A DNA stretch of 64,000 bases from Oryzias latipes (GCF_002234675.1 NC_019876.2:11157245-11221244); one strand, 5' to 3'. Numbered from the stretch's first letter, positions 42,015-56,350 are shown. Notes: a model not told the origin generated them from the letters alone. A program made the numbers and translations.

Positions 42015-45000
42015 TTCTGGAAAAACATAAGAGAGAGAGGGACACAAAAACAGTATAATTTTCTTAAATTTCCAATTCTCTTTGACCAGAAAATCGTTTA
42101 TTGCTTTATTAGAGAATACCTTCATATATTTGCAATGCTGTACTGCCCTTTTTTGAGTATTTTATTCTGAAATACAACTTAACAGTTAGTATTACTTGAT
42201 TTATATCCAATGTGCAATAAATCCACACTAAACAAAAAATTTAAATTGACAACAACTAACATCTGCTTGCAAAAGTCATGACTGCAGATGTGCAGCAAAT
42301 CTTGGGGGGGGGGGAAAATAACACAATTTTCAAATATCAAAAGCAAAAGTTCCGGTACTACATCATTTTTTCCCCAAGTTTGTACTTATTTTGTTTCTCA
42401 TTTCAACCGACTTTAGCATAATGTTGTTTTGCAATCTTTTATTGTTATTCTCAACACATTTGGACTCAAATACACTGGCAAATTTTGTAGATCCTTTCAA
42501 CTTAAAAGCCCTTGGTTTGTCTTTCTGCTCAACAGGACTTTTCTTACCCAAATAAGCCTTTCTGGACTCAATTTAAAATGTTATTTATTTATAAATTTAT
42601 AACATTAGGTTGTTCTGTCTTGCAGGACAAGGACAGCTGAGTAACTGAGAATATGAGCCGAGAATAACAATAAATAATCACAAAACTAGGACATTTTTGT
42701 ATTTCCAAATAAAAGTAAGAGCAGCTAATTAACGGATATTTTGAATGAACCAAACAATAACGTTACTTAGTGCAAATTCCAGAACGAATAACAGTAGAAA
42801 AATACTGCCAGTCAGTGGAGATATGATAAGAAGAGGCTGCTGCAACTGCACACAGTCAACACATGTTGTTGCTATGCTAAGCTAGGCTAAGCTAAGGTTT
42901 TAGCCAGATTCGCTGACGTCTCTTTTTAAGCAAAAAGAAGTTTTTTTAAAAAACGTCTCCATACCCAGAACACCTTTGTCTCAAGTCTGTTTCGCATTTA
43001 CCACTGAGGCAGATGAAGCAAAAGTGACAACTACTGTAGGGAGAACGAGGAAACGAGGAAAAGTGTCAGTCAGAAACAGAAGGACAACAGTTGCTGCTGT
43101 CACGTGACATTTTTAGATCACGTGATCAGCGCAGAGTTTTTAGTTCATTTTATAACATTTTGGAAAGGTATACCGAGGTATTCTTTCCAATACCAATAAT
43201 ATTTGTCCAAACTTAAATGTAAAAAAAGATTTTCAAAAAATTATAGATGGAGGATGAAGAAAACACTTAAAATTTATATTTGTGTGATAGAAAACTTTTA
43301 ATGAAAAAGCGTTGGTTTGTCAGATATATAAATAAAGATTCTGCTTTATTTAGACAGTGCAGTATCGATTATTCAAGTCCCTTCATTGATTTTACTTCAA
43401 AACAAAAGATATAATAAGTAAAAGTTATAGATTAAACGTGTGTAAAAATCATAAAAATGTAGATTGTTGGGTAATTAATATCATTCCACCCAAAACCAGA
43501 TCTGGTTTCTTATCCATCCAGACAAAAACGTGTTTTTGAGCTTAAAAAGCTTACAAGATTTACTCAAACATTTTGTTTTTTACAAACTAACCGGCTACCA
43601 AATAATATAAAAAAAAAATCCAAAAACCAAATCTTAGTTTCTTTAAAAGAATTCAATAATTTACTTCAAAAATATCACTTAGCAAAAGTAGTCTATTTAA
43701 GTGTACAAGTCTACTTGGTTTATAGTACAAAACGTGAGGCAGTGTACTTGAAGTTTACTTTTTAGATACCATCATAAACTTTAAATGTTCCTGCCATAGT
43801 ATTAATAAGTTAAGTCACTTAAAATGTAAATAGAGGCCATAGATGTTGTCAGTGAAAACACTTTTCTTAAAGTTCCACTCTACTTCCTACAGTACATGTA
43901 CATGATGCATTCATGGCCTCTGCACCCTTTACCAATAAAAGACCGATTTGGTCCAGTTTCTTATTGACCAAAACCCAACAAGAGCCACAAAGTCCCACCT
44001 CAACAATTAGAATTTGTGGCAATTAAGTCATTCGTTTACAACATGCAGCTTGTAAATATTACAAGAATTGTGTTATATTATTTTATTTTTAATCATTTTA
44101 CCTTCCTTTACTTTTTGTCTGCAGCACATGCAAGTTCCTTTCAAAATAAAATACTTCATTAAAATTGTTAACACAGAAAACTCCTCATAATTCAATTCTA
44201 GAACATTTTTAAATGTTAGATTTGAGAAAATACATAGATTAATGGGTACAAAAACACAAATGAAATGTGTTTAGGCAATAGACTACTATTTGCTAAGGGA
44301 TTATTACTATAAAGATTTTTATTTGTAGTAGTAAAGTCTGACATTTTCTTTTGATTTATTCTATCAGTCAGACAGTAAAGTTAAGAAAAATTATGTTTGA
44401 TGTCCAAAAACAACAACTTCCTGCACAGTTTCCTCCTCTAAAAAACATAAAGCAGCACAAAATGAAAGCAAAGGGTAACAAGTTCACAAAAATATAGCCA
44501 GAAGTGTTGCTACTAAATTGCTGGTTACCTTTGAATAATTACAGAATCTAGGCGGGAAATGAAAGCAGAATCTCTCCGAGGCTTGGCTGCAACAGGGAAG
44601 TGAAGGATGGCAAGTCACTGGCATAGCAGAGCCTTCACTTCAACAGCTATGCCAACATCTTGCCCTCATTCAGGACCCAATATGAAAATCAGTGGTGATG
44701 CTTTCACGGTCCTCCCCCGTGTTCGGGTAAAAAGTTTCTTGTTTTCAGAGGCGAGCAAAGGAAAAAAAATCTGTTGAAAGTAAGAAAGTTTTAAACAACA
44801 ATACGAATAACAAATAAAGAATAGAAAGAAAAACACACATCCACGTTGATCTAATTTAACCCCGATTTTAAAATACGTTTTTTCAGCTAACAAAAAGACA
44901 CGCATCGTGAAAATATTTTCGTAAAAAGCAATAAAAATACATATATATCAATATAGCCTTTCTCCATCAGTGCAAAACATTATCTAAAAAAAACAGACGT

Positions 45001-46605
45001 TTTCCGTGAAGAGTTGGTTCAATAAATATTTATCCTTCCCGCTTGCATGGTGTTTCATCTTTGCAGCGCTTGGAAAATCTAAGAATTCCTACTTTTCCTT
45101 CGGCCTTGAACGTATCTTTTCTGAAACCCGTCCCTTGTCTATCGTGCAGAAAACCCAAAGAGAGTTTCTCCTTCACCTCTTTTAAATCCCAGAGGGGGGC
45201 AGATAGCGTCGGTGGGCGTGGTTTCTTGGGTGCTGGCAGGTCACTTCATTGGCTGAGAGGAATCGGAAAATCAAATCAGTTTCAACCTGTCTGGGTTGAA
45301 AAACTCTCCCATGCACACCTATGCATTGAATGAAAACTCAAAAAGAAAATAGTCCACCAGAACTGCAATTTTAATTCCTGGGAAATCTGGCGCAGAAAGT
45401 GCGCCACACCGCCGTTCAGGTTCTTACAAAGTCCTGACCCAGATTTTGATAAATGAAATTCATTAGTATTAGAATTCACCACAATCTATTGTGTTTGTTG
45501 CTTTTTCCCACTAAAATATCAAAAATTCCCAAAAGCAGAATTGCTATTTAACTTTGAAATAATTTGAGTTTTCTCTAAAAAGATCTTTATTTAGACATAA
45601 ATATTACTCTGGCTTTCAATACAAATGCACACAAAAGGTTTGTTAGTTAAGTTAGTTTGGTCTTTAATTTTTAGATTTTTAAACGATGATGATCATACAT
45701 GAGTGAAAAAATTTCATTTTTTATTTTAACCACTGCTGGGATTAAACTAAATCAAGAGGTAGCTTTAACATTCCTGCCAAATGCACATGTCAGACATCTA
45801 AGCAAAATGATAGTAAAAGGCTTAATCTGTTGTCACAGTGGTTTAGTATTAGAATAAGTTTGAATTTCTTATTTTATATATTGTTGCTTTTCAGAGACAA
45901 CATGTTTAAATGGCAAATCAACAGCAGCCGGTGATCTTATTTGTCACAGGATGTATTTTATTCTGAAAGGAACTTATGTGTGCTGCTGTCAATAGTAACA
46001 TAAAAGCAATCAAACACAAATTATAGTTTGATTTGATTTGATTTATTTATTTCAATCATTGTAGTCAAAGCAATAAAGAATTTTCACATATTTATCAAAC
46101 TCATTACAGAAATGATGAAATGCATAGAAAAAAAAGACAGAAAACAAAGCAAAAAAGTCACTTACAGGCTCTGAGTAGGATGTAAACTGACTGAATACTA
46201 CTTAAAGTGGAACATTTTAAGTTGACATAGATAGTATATTGAAAGTAAACTTCAGGTATACTGCCTCACTTTCAGTGTAAGTACTTGCAGTCCACCTAAA
46301 TAGACAGATTTTTGCTGAGAGATCACATGTAATAAGACACTAGCATGAGTTTCACATTGACATTAGTATGTAAATCTTGTAGAATTTGCTTCCAGCGTTG
46401 CTCTTTCTCTCTCTTTTACCCTTCTTTCTGTAATTCATGCAGACTCTCTCTTTCCTGCAGGAACACAGCCTGAAGGCTGGGCCGTGTCTGATACTTCATT
46501 ACCCGCCCTTGACATCCAGAACACGGGCTCCTCAGGGTTGCCAATCATTTCTTTTTTATGAACATTTTCAGTGTACGTTTGTCCCATCAACTCTGTAGGA
46601 CAGGA
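42015..46605. other. sepsecs 5' flank and AT-rich spacer
   Basis: A likely non-coding first sepsecs exon ends at 43002 (minus strand, ..cctcagtg then gtaaatg); the coding exon is preceded by a good acceptor, gtttttccag. E-boxes lie just upstream of this region at 43099 and 43117. From about 43150 to 46600 I see only AT-rich sequence without recognisable genes or transposons. Confidence 0.45.
43002..43126 (-). promoter_or_regulatory. Putative sepsecs 5' UTR exon/promoter with two CACGTG E-boxes
   Basis: GTCACGTGAC at 43099-43108 and ATCACGTGAT at 43117-43126 are perfect palindromic E-boxes; the first equals the CLEAR/TFEB-type consensus. They lie about 10-40 bp beyond the inferred first exon, about 1.1 kb upstream of the ATG. 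The exon is inferred from its donor only. Confidence 0.4.
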
Positions 46606-46609
46606 TTAA

Positions 46610-46814
46610 CCCTTGTGCTATCCTACGCACTTGAACATTGGGAGTTGGGTCATATAGACCCACTAGACAGTGCTCTGAACCTTTTTTCTTCAATGATTTG
46701 TGATCTTCACTGGTGTCCATGGATTATATGAAATCTTTCCACCTTTATCCACCTTTGTCACGGTAGGAATAACACGTCAATGTAAGGGTGGGGTCATCTA
46801 AGATAGCACAAGGG
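46610..46814. mobile_element. piggyBac-like MITE, copy 2 (TTAA duplication)
   Basis: Same sequence as 38016-38219 and same orientation, with TTAA at 46606-46609 and 46815-46818. TIRs CCCTTGTGCTATCCTA and the inverse are intact apart from a small insertion at the right end (tctaagatagcac). Confidence 0.85.
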
Positions 46815-46831
46815 TTAAAGATTGCCACTTA

Positions 46832-47345
46832 TTAAAGTCCCGCTGTAATCTTTATTTGATCTATTTTCAAAGCAGTGATCTTTTCTTAAGCCATTTTTAG
46901 CCCATACAAAAAAAAAAACGTGTCGTTTTCCAGGACTTCGGTTCTGCAGAGCGGCAGTAGATCATAAGAAATCAGTGCTGAGAACCCGGTCTACACGCTC
47001 TCCTGCTAGTTTACACCCCCAGCTTAACATTAAATTAAAAATGGCGAGCAATACAGGAGCTATCCAGTTTGGAGCCAGATGCCAGCTTAGACTTACGTGG
47101 ATCTAGTCGTCTACAAGTTGATGCATCAGAATGGAGGAGACCAGGAAGCTCATGACCCATCCAGTATATTTTCTGCATCACAAATACGAGCCTTTCTTTA
47201 CTTCTGCTCCTGATTCAAAACAATTTGAATAAAGAAATACTTAGAAATGCAATTTTGAAAGGCATTTTTTAATATGTCCTCTGTCATCAGAAAAATACAG
47301 CAAAACATGTTAAAAACCCTACTTCTATTGGAGTGGTCTTATAAA
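46832..47345 (+). repeat. TTAA-family DNA transposon, copy 7
   Basis: Starts TTAAAGTCCCGCTGTAATC, contains the family ATG followed by a slightly shifted MASNTGAIQ frame at 47040, and ends near 'attggagtggtcttataa'. It begins 14 bp from MITE copy 2. Confidence 0.7.
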
Positions 47346-47861
47346 CAGCAACACTAAAACTGGCACCTGAGTTGACATTACAAAGGATTGGGGGTTATTC
47401 CAATAAGGCAAGTTCAATCCAGATTTCGGAAATGGGGATTTTTTTTTGTTTTGTTTAAAGTCTTTACCCAGAAGTCTCTATTTACATGTATTTAGTTAGT
47501 CATTTTCATTGGAGCGTCCATTACTTCAGAAAACATTTTCTCAATTACTTCCCCACAGAATCTAGGTTTCTGTTAGCTTTTCTTTTCGGGAAAGGAGACT
47601 GTATTCTCACCAATCCATCACTGTCTGTCAGCCAGAAGTGCAGCATGAAAGAGTAACTCTGAAATAATGTCGCTTTGATCAACTGCCAAAGGCTGAGGTG
47701 AGTTCTTTGAACACACCCTCTGCTGTTTTTGTACCTGGTGTTTGAGTCATATTCCAAACCGCTTCATGCCTGAATTTATTTCCAATAACATAAAAATAAA
47801 ATAAAATCTTCAGTGTTTTTTTTCCGTTCAAGATGATGCTTTTATAGAGACCAACTAATGT

Positions 47862-48600
47862 TTTTGGTGTTTTTAACATGTTCTTGTTGCATTTTTCCTG
47901 ATGATGAAAGATTTCTGTGAAGAAAATGTTGATAAAAATCGCATATCTGAATCAGACAAATTGTTGTGAATCAGACTAAAAGAAAATGCAGTTTGAAAAA
48001 GATTGTATTTGTGAAGTAGAAAATATACAGGGCTCCCTGCTCCACTCCATTCTGATGCATCCACTTGTAGACAAATAGATCCACGTACGTCTGTGTTTTC
48101 CTCGTCTGAGCTGGAATCTGGATCTAAACTGTACGGCTGGATAGCTCCGATATTGCTCGCCATTTTTGTTGCAGAGATAATGTTGTTGTTTTTTTTTTGA
48201 AGGGGGGGGGCTGTGCTATCCTATGTCCCCACCCTTACATTGACGTGTTCTCCCTACCATGACAAAGGTGGATAAAGGTGGAAAGATTTCATGTAATCCA
48301 TGGACACCAGTGAAGATCACAAATCATTGAAGAAGAATGGTTCAGAGCACTGTCTAGTGGGTCTAGATGACCCAACTCCCAATGGTAAAGTGTCTAGGAT
48401 AGCACAATGGATAAACAGAGAGCTCTCATCAACGGGGAGGTTAGGGGGCGGGGTTACTTCACGTCAACAGTGAACAACTGCCCCTCTGCAGAAACTATTT
48501 ACTAGAAAACATTAAAACAAAAAAGAAGGCGTCATCATAATAGAAGACAACTGGGAACGCTTTTAGATTGGATCAAATGATTATTTTGGTGGGACTTTAT
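47862..48600 (-). repeat. TTAA-family DNA transposon, copy 8, best-preserved family ORF
   Basis: The minus strand ATG at 48163 opens MASNIGAIQPYSLDPDSSSDE and stays open for 96 codons, running past the conserved VDASEWSGAGS segment. The 5' non-coding part is split by a piggyBac-like MITE (48211-48412). Ends at 'ggtgggactttatttaag'. Confidence 0.7.
48211..48412. mobile_element. piggyBac-like MITE, copy 3, reverse orientation
   Basis: Reverse complement of copies 1 and 2 ('ctgtgctatcctatgtcccc' to 'ctaggatagcacaatgg'). Flanking TTAA words have decayed. Inserted inside TTAA-family copy 8. Confidence 0.75.
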
Positions 48601-49839
48601 TTAAGTGGAGTCCAGAATTTGACGGTAGGGGTTAGCATTTTACATTAATCATGTGGTGAGATACATCGACAGTCCTGTCCAGTGAAGGCCCTGCCCTGTG
48701 TGCCATCACACACCAAATAAGAGACTTCACAACTCCTCTCTCTAAACCCTTTCTGCACTTTTGAGTAACAAGTTCTTAAAATTCAGAAAAAACAAGGAGA
48801 ATAAATTCAAAAATGTTGGGTCAAGCAGTTTTGTAACAGTTTATGTTCTTACAGAATGTTGAATAAATTGAGTTCCGTGGTCTCTGATGTTGAGTGTTTG
48901 ATGATGAGGTCATCTGTGGAATAAATTCTGTCTCATCTCAGCAGATGTGGACTGTTTTCCTTTTTTTTCTTTTTAAAGGGTAAAGTTGAAAATCCTGAGT
49001 CAGAATGTCTTTTTATACCTCCCTTTCTGTGTTTTTGCCTCACTAAAGCCCTCTGTCAGATGTTTCTCATGCCGAATCATGAGCCCACATGTGTAAAAAA
49101 CACATGATTCAAAGGAAGGCCGGCTCACTGGGGAATCATCAAGCGGCCTCATCATTGTTTTCAGGAAACCTGAAGCGAGCTTTTTTACGGTGTGTGACTT
49201 TAGGGAATTTTAGGATGATTTTGATTCGCTCCAGCTCCTCTGCTGCTGGAAAGAAAGCGAGGGCAAAATGTGGCCTGTGAGACTTCTGTGCTGAGTCAAA
49301 GAGCAGCTGGCAGCAGTTTGCAGATGAGGGCAAGAAACAAATATAGCAGTGGGGGGGTGGAAAAAGTACTTTGTGTCCTCCACCTTTTCTTCAGAAGCAC
49401 ATGGAGTTTTTTCATCACTGCTGAATGACAAAAAACAACAACAAATAAACTCAAAATCGACCAATAAGTAGCTTCTCAGTGATGCTCGAGGAGTTTGGAG
49501 GCGGTTAAATCTTGCGGCTGGCGCTAAAGGAGATTTTTTTTTTTAATTTAAGATGGGTGCCATTCTTTTTTTAGTTTTATTTTGACGGCTTCGACCCATT
49601 GCGATGTCGCCATTTTTTTCATGGGGTGGGGTCCTCGAAACTCCTTTTTTTTGTTACCAGGTACTAGGTAAATTTTGTTGAGTCTTTGAGTAAGTAGCGA
49701 GGTTGAAATTTTCCCTCAAAGGCAAAGTAATAAATAAGAATTGCAAAAAACGACACGGTCCATGATGGCTGCCGGCCATAAGAAAGTGCTGCTTCAAACG
49801 TCATTTGTCACATTCACTCTGAAAAAAACTAAGAATAAT

Positions 49840-50340
49840 AAAGTTCAACTTAACCTTATAGGTTTTTCTCCCAACCCTTGCGGTCTTCCAACCTAATCCC
49901 TGTCCTCAGACCCTCCTTCTCGGTAAGGAAAAACTCTTAAAACAAAAAAAATAAAAAACGAATTCTGCAACAAAAAGAAGAAATCTGTCCACAGAGATCC
50001 TCCCCCCAGAGAAGAGCTAACTGATCTAACTCTACAACTACATCTCTCAATTCACGCCGTTGCTCTTCGTTTTTGGAACTCCCTCCCATTTTCGTTGCGT
50101 CAGATTGACTCCGTTGAATGTTTCAAACCTCAGGTTAAGACGTTTTTATTCAGGAGAGCTTTTAGTTGATTTTAGTCCTTTACCACGTTTTACTGGGTTT
50201 TGTTTTATTTTATTACTATTGTATTTTATCACCTCTCTGTGTTTTGATTTGAATTTATGCTCCTTTTGTACAGCGCTTTGTGATTCTTTCTGGGAAAAGT
50301 GCTGTATTAACAAAGATATTCTATTCTATTCTCCAAATGA
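49840..50340 (+). mobile_element. 3' end of a Rex1/CR1-like LINE
   Basis: The last coding part reads HAVALRFWNSLPFSLRQID and then ECFKPQVKTFLFRRAFS before a stop at 50168. A 3' UTR with 'tacagcgctttgtgattc' and an (ATTCT)n tail ending near 50333 follows. Strongly 5'-truncated. Confidence 0.65.
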
Positions 50341-53300
50341 AAACAAGTCTACATGATCCATCCTGCTGTGACAATGATTTTGTGTTTCTTTAAGAAGGGA
50401 AACCCCCATTTTTTTCCGTTTCCATCCTCTGTTCACAGCTCCTCTCATTCACTGCTGTTGTCTGAGACCCAGGAAACTGTTTCCAATGAAAAGTGCTGGG
50501 AAGATCTCATTGGTGTTACCAGGAAAAAAGAAAAAAAAAATCTGGGACTTCCTCCAAAAGGGAAGAAATAATCTTCTAGGGAAAGATCTGAGATCGGGGT
50601 TCTGGAAGGGTCCGACTTCATGTGAATTTCTAATTGTCTATTAGTTTAATAGTTCCTGAGGAATGAGATTTAATTTTGCTAGGCAGAAAAAAAAGAGGTT
50701 GTCCCAAGTCGGTTTGTGGAGACTAACATGCATGTCCTGTCAAGTTAGGAAACCAAAAGGCCAATTCCTTCCCATTTCCCACATGGAATCCAAGAAACCT
50801 GAATGTCATCCAATAAACTGACGTTACCAAAGTTTTTACGAAAAACTCCAAATATTTATAAAATCCGTCACATAGTTTTACTAAAAAAGAAGTTCAGATC
50901 CAGGCTGTAATGCTCGTCATGTAATACCTGAAGCAGGGGAAATACAATTAGTAATTTACTTGGAAACCCTCAAGACAGACGTTCTGTGGAAAAACAAAGG
51001 CGAAGGAAATTCTGCAGAAGGTTTCCAAAAAAGCTGGAAGACAGTTTGGAGTGGGTGGAAAGTTGGAAATAAAGGCAGGGTTGCGTCATCAAGTTGTAAA
51101 GACTGCAGTTTGAAAATCCGGCCACAAGAGGGCGACAAACACCATAAGTTCTCTTAAGAAAATCCTGCTGGACATTGACAGTCAGTGACTCACCGTTTTA
51201 CCAAAAACTTTTTTGCAGACTTTAGAAGTATTTAGGAGTATTTTTTTTTTTGTTAAAAAAGATTTTAGCATCCAGTTTGAACCCACTATTTAGGGATGAA
51301 TGACTGAGCTGAAGGTTATTATGTTATGTTATCTCGTTTTTCTGTTGTCGGGAGCAGAAAATGTAAAAATGTACTTTTTGGAAAGAAAAAAAACCAAGAC
51401 AAGTTATTTAAAAATGCTTAAAGTATCAGAAAAACACTGCGAGCTGGAATATGGCATATTTTAATCTACATATTGTGCACAAGTAACTGTAACCCTTCAC
51501 TTCAAAACTAGGCCCCTTAGAAATTAGTCACAAATTCCTGCTGGAAAATCAGCCAAAGGGGTCAATAAATAATGCACCTACCATGAATTCTTTTTTTCAG
51601 GAAATTCTTTTAGAAACATTTTCTCAAACTAGGATCATTATGCTATTAAAAATACTTATTGACACAATTATTTTTCTTGCAAGACAAAAAATAAAACATT
51701 TTTGCTTGAAACAGGGGTCTTTTATTTACTTAAGATTCAGTTTTTGCAGTATTAATTAAACAAAGTGAAAAAAGCTGAAAATTTCAATGAACTTAATAAT
51801 TTTTTTTTTATTTAGCAATAAATCTACAATAGTTTTTAAAGTTGTTCAAAAATAATATAGCATTTTCAAAGTGACAACTTCTTGTTAAAGCTTACTTTCT
51901 TGTTTTGGGGAATTAAAAAGAGAAACAATATATTATTTATTTCTTTTTTACATCCGTACTGCTAGATAGCTAAATTGAAAAATATTCCGTTTCTTTTGCT
52001 TGTGTCAAACCTCAGACTTGAAATCTACTGAAAGGCAGAAAAAATGGGTTTAAACTCATGTAAATATATACAAGATATTTAATAAATCATGCAGGAAAAT
52101 CAGTTGCTGCTCCGAAAGCATGTCATTAATAATTATTCGTTAGTAAATTGCAACATAAGAAGAAAAATAATGTTATTGTGAGGGTGTGTACAAAAATACA
52201 CACTTATAGGGTTATTTATGGTGTGTATTTCCTGGAAAAATGAAGAATCAACACACAGTGAGCCAAAGTTATACATCTTATTTCTTCTATACAGACACAA
52301 AGTCTTTTTCATGTCAGGGTCAGAACATAAAGATTTTATAAATTGGGGGAAGGAGGGCAAAAGGGTGGAAAAATACCAGAGTGGAGGGCCATCAAAAAAC
52401 AAAAGCATTGAAAATACCCCATTTCTAACAGCTTTATTATTATTGATTTTATTTTATATAAAAAAATATTGCTTTTGGTATTTTTGCAATCCTTAAAAAA
52501 GATTGTATTGATGATTTCTTCATCTTTTTCATTAATGATACCAATATTGACATAAAATTGTAGCTCCGCCCCTGTTTCATGTTATATTTCAGATTAAATG
52601 TCACCGATTAATTTGAATGAAATACTCACTTGTGTAGTTGATTTATCATCTTTATTTATTCATATTATATACTTTATGTTTTTACATAGAGACATATTTC
52701 TTTTAAACATATATAGATTATATATGGTTAATTTGTATCTGTATACAGCATATGTACATCTCAAATAAATCTTACATTAACACCAAGAAAAAAAAAGAAC
52801 ATTTACAGTGCAAGAATGTTCATCAGTGGTTCACTTTCACAGTCTCTTACCCTGGTAAAACTACGTTTTTGTGCCGCGCCCTTGTGCTGAAGCGACTTGA
52901 TATTTTTTCTTTGCCCTCCTCTGCATTCCTGGTCTCACTCAAATAGAGAAATGGGAGGGGTTGGGAACCTGATGTTTGGACTAGAGCAGCTTTAGAAACA
53001 GGAAAAAATAAAAAGGTACAGAGAAGACATAGTTTGGGATTTTCTTTTTCTTTTTTACCCATTATCACATTCAAATTGTTGAAAATTAGGCTCATCTGCT
53101 TTGTGATGTAATGTGTGAATAAGTGAACAAAATATTGATGCCATATTACTCAGATCTGATACTAAATTTGACTTTTGGAGTTTTGTAAACAAAACGGCAA
53201 CAAAAAAAAAAGCATTTCTGAAGCCCAAATTGCCCTTTTTGTCCTCATAAAACGTCACAGTATTCTTTGAAAGGAGGGGAGGGGAGATGAAACTGTGGGT

Positions 53301-54134
53301 GAGGTGGGATCACATTAGCCAGAATGTGTGGGCCTTACAGTACATGAGTCATCACAGAGACCATAAACTGACTCCTCGATACATGGAAACACACTTCTTT
53401 ATAAGTTGCTGTATTATTTGGAGAATTGGTGAATCAGAAGGGGCAATATGGTATTTGAAGATCTCATGGTCCTAAAAAAACAAACGAAACAAAAAAAGGC
53501 TGGGGTTTTTTTTGGGGTAATGCGCGTGTCTAAAAACATTGATGATACTAAAGGGCCATCTGCATACAATACTAATGTCCCCCCCCCCATTTAATAGAGC
53601 AAAACAATGTTAATAAAAAGGCATAAAGAATACATGTGAAGCATTTAGACTGCAAAAGAAGAAAAGATAAACAGTGGGGTTTGTATTTACAACGGTAAAA
53701 TAACCAACAAGTACTTGGCGTTTTTCTCTGAACGGATGCATAAAAAGTCAACATACAGTACGCGGTTGGTCTAAGCTCTGCTGTACAGTCTGTGGGTAAC
53801 CAGCCCAGAATCCTCGCATGCATTTGACCTTACACATTCAGAGAACTCACTATTATTTTACAGAGAACTCCTATGAAGCTGCTGTACAGAGGCTGTGTTG
53901 AGGTAAAGCAGGTATTTCAGGCCAGCTCTAGGAGGAAAGGGTTATTTTTGAAGAACTGGCGCCCACTTTAAAATGTGGGACTTAAGACAAAGAGGACAGC
54001 TGGGGGTGGGAACAGACGACACATGTTATATTGCCGTAAAGTCTGTGATTTTCCACATTCTATGTAGCTTAAAGAGGTTGTGATTATGAATTGTATGCAG
54101 TATAAAACACAGATGTCTTCTTTGAAATTTATAT

Positions 54135-54249
54135 GTATATAGATATATATATATATCTCTCTCTATATATATAGAGAGATAAATATATATATATCTATAT
54201 AGACATATATATAGATATATATATATATATATATATATCTATATATATG

Positions 54250-54297
<48 letters not shown>
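54135..54297. repeat. Compound (AT)n/(AG)n microsatellite
   Basis: Alternating tatata tracts with ctctctc and agagaga islands that can pair, followed by about 20 AG units ending at 54297. Highly self-complementary. Confidence 0.9.
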
Positions 54298-54299
<2 letters not shown>

Positions 54300-55747
54300 A
54301 ATCTGTCACATCTCTACTTATGGATAGGTTGAAGGAGCAGTTTTCATGTGGTGACTCCAAATGCCGATTGCACACATGCACACCAAAGCACCTTTGATTA
54401 GAAAAGAAATTGCACAAATTTTTATAGATATCATTGACCATACATGTTAACAGCTTCTACCTAGAGATCAAGCACTGTTTTGCATTAAGTAGTCATGAAA
54501 CATTGTTGGAAAAGTTTACATTTTGGTATACGACTTCTTAAATGTAATTTGATAGGCTAATATTCACCTTCAAATGTCCTTTTATGTTTTTTTCCTCTTC
54601 ATGCAGTTAACACCTGAACCTTCTACCTCCAGCAGCTTGACTAGCTGGTGATTTGAGCCAAGTTCTACAGTGAACAAAGCACTAAACATTGACTAATCTA
54701 AGTCAACCATGATGCCTAAACACTGTAAAGTTCTCTTCAGATGGATTTTTTTTACACTGATTTAACTATGGAGCACTAATGAGCCTAGTAGTACTCATGC
54801 ATTTTTCCCCAACTAGCACAACACATTGTAGGCTAGCATATTTCAGAGAATCAAGAACTTTAATTTGGCTTTTTTTCTTTTTTTTAAATGTATCTTTATT
54901 TTTTTTTTAAATTAGTGCATGTGACGCGTGATCAGTTCTGTTAAATCAGAACGTGTGTGCTTAGTTAAAAACATAACAAACCAAAAAAACAGCAGATTGT
55001 CAAGATGGCTTCGTGTTAGCTAATACTGCTAATGCTACAGTATGCTATTGCTAGTAATGGTGAAGCCAAAATAGAAATTCACTTAAGGAAACATTCGATG
55101 GTGGCTGATAGGGGAAGATAGGAACTGAAGCGTAGATGTGCAAAAAACAAACAAAACAAGACACTAAAAGTAAGAAGTTCATGTATTTTCAGAGAAATCC
55201 AGAGAAAAAAAAATCAGCTCAATCAGGCGTTTAAAACAAAACACCCGTTCGTTATCCATGTATTCACCCACATCCCTGTGCTGCTGGTGAAGCCTCAGTG
55301 TGTGCTTTCACCTTCTCAGCTCAGTCACTACATTTGCAGATTGCAGGAGTTTTGCAGAATGCAGCTCCACATCACTGGTTGCAGTCTGGATTCTAGAGAA
55401 CCTAATGGCATGCATAATACTTCTATATTTGGCATACGTCCCCCCATTTTACCTGCCAGTGGAATAGTAATAATAATAATAAACAAAATTCACTTTGTGA
55501 ACTGGTCAAGACAAGCTTTTGTCTTTGTTGGTTTACCCACCTCCTGGTGCCACCTACAATAATCAATAAAAATGCAGGAAAATGTCACTTTTTAAAATAT
55601 TTCTATGCTATTCTCATGTACGATTTGTATAATTGTTATTTTTTATATTATTCCTGGTACAAAGAGTTAGTTGGGAGCGACAGCAGACAAAACGGATGGT
55701 TGTTGGAGTGGTAGAGAAGGAGAGCGGGGTAGCTCCATGACAGGCGC

Positions 55748-56308
55748 TCAGATCGATACCGGGCAGGTGATCACCCTGTCCTCCAGCATGACGCTGACCA
55801 CCAGGAAGACGAAGTACAACATGAACATGATGAAGCCCAGGAGCTTGCTCATGCGCCACTTGCAGGCGGCGATGGAGATGATGACAAAGAGGAGCATGAG
55901 GAAGAGGAGCACGATGGCACAAAACAGTCCGTTGGAGCTGACTTGTACCGGCTTCAGGCCGTTGAAGAAGGACCAGAAGAGCCAGGGGAACGGCAATCTG
56001 CAAACAAACAGACACAGCGTCCTGAAGGTCGTGGCGATTTGAGGAAAGTCATTGGTGGTTTTTCCTTCACTGTGCCATATTGACATTCAGACCTACTCCC
56101 ATCACCGTTAGAGCTATTTTATAAGCCAAATCAACAAACCTATGTCATTTTCTAGGACATACCTTATTTTCCGCGCTAGAGAGCGCACAGGATTATAGGG
56201 TGCATTGTCAATAAATGGTCGATTTCTTAACTTATGTCACATATGAGGGGCAATAAGGGAGACAAAAGTCAGAAATAAGTTTGTCACTCAGTAAGACATT
56301 ACTGCGTT

Positions 56309-56350
<42 letters not shown>

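Larger units (their letters stand above)
48601..55747. other. Spacer downstream of the NCKX gene
   Basis: Apart from the LINE tail (49840-50340) and the AT/AG microsatellite (54135-54297) I see no gene. The right part should contain the 3' UTR of the exchanger, which is long in mammalian NCKX2. Open frames are short and without recognisable domains. Confidence 0.4.
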
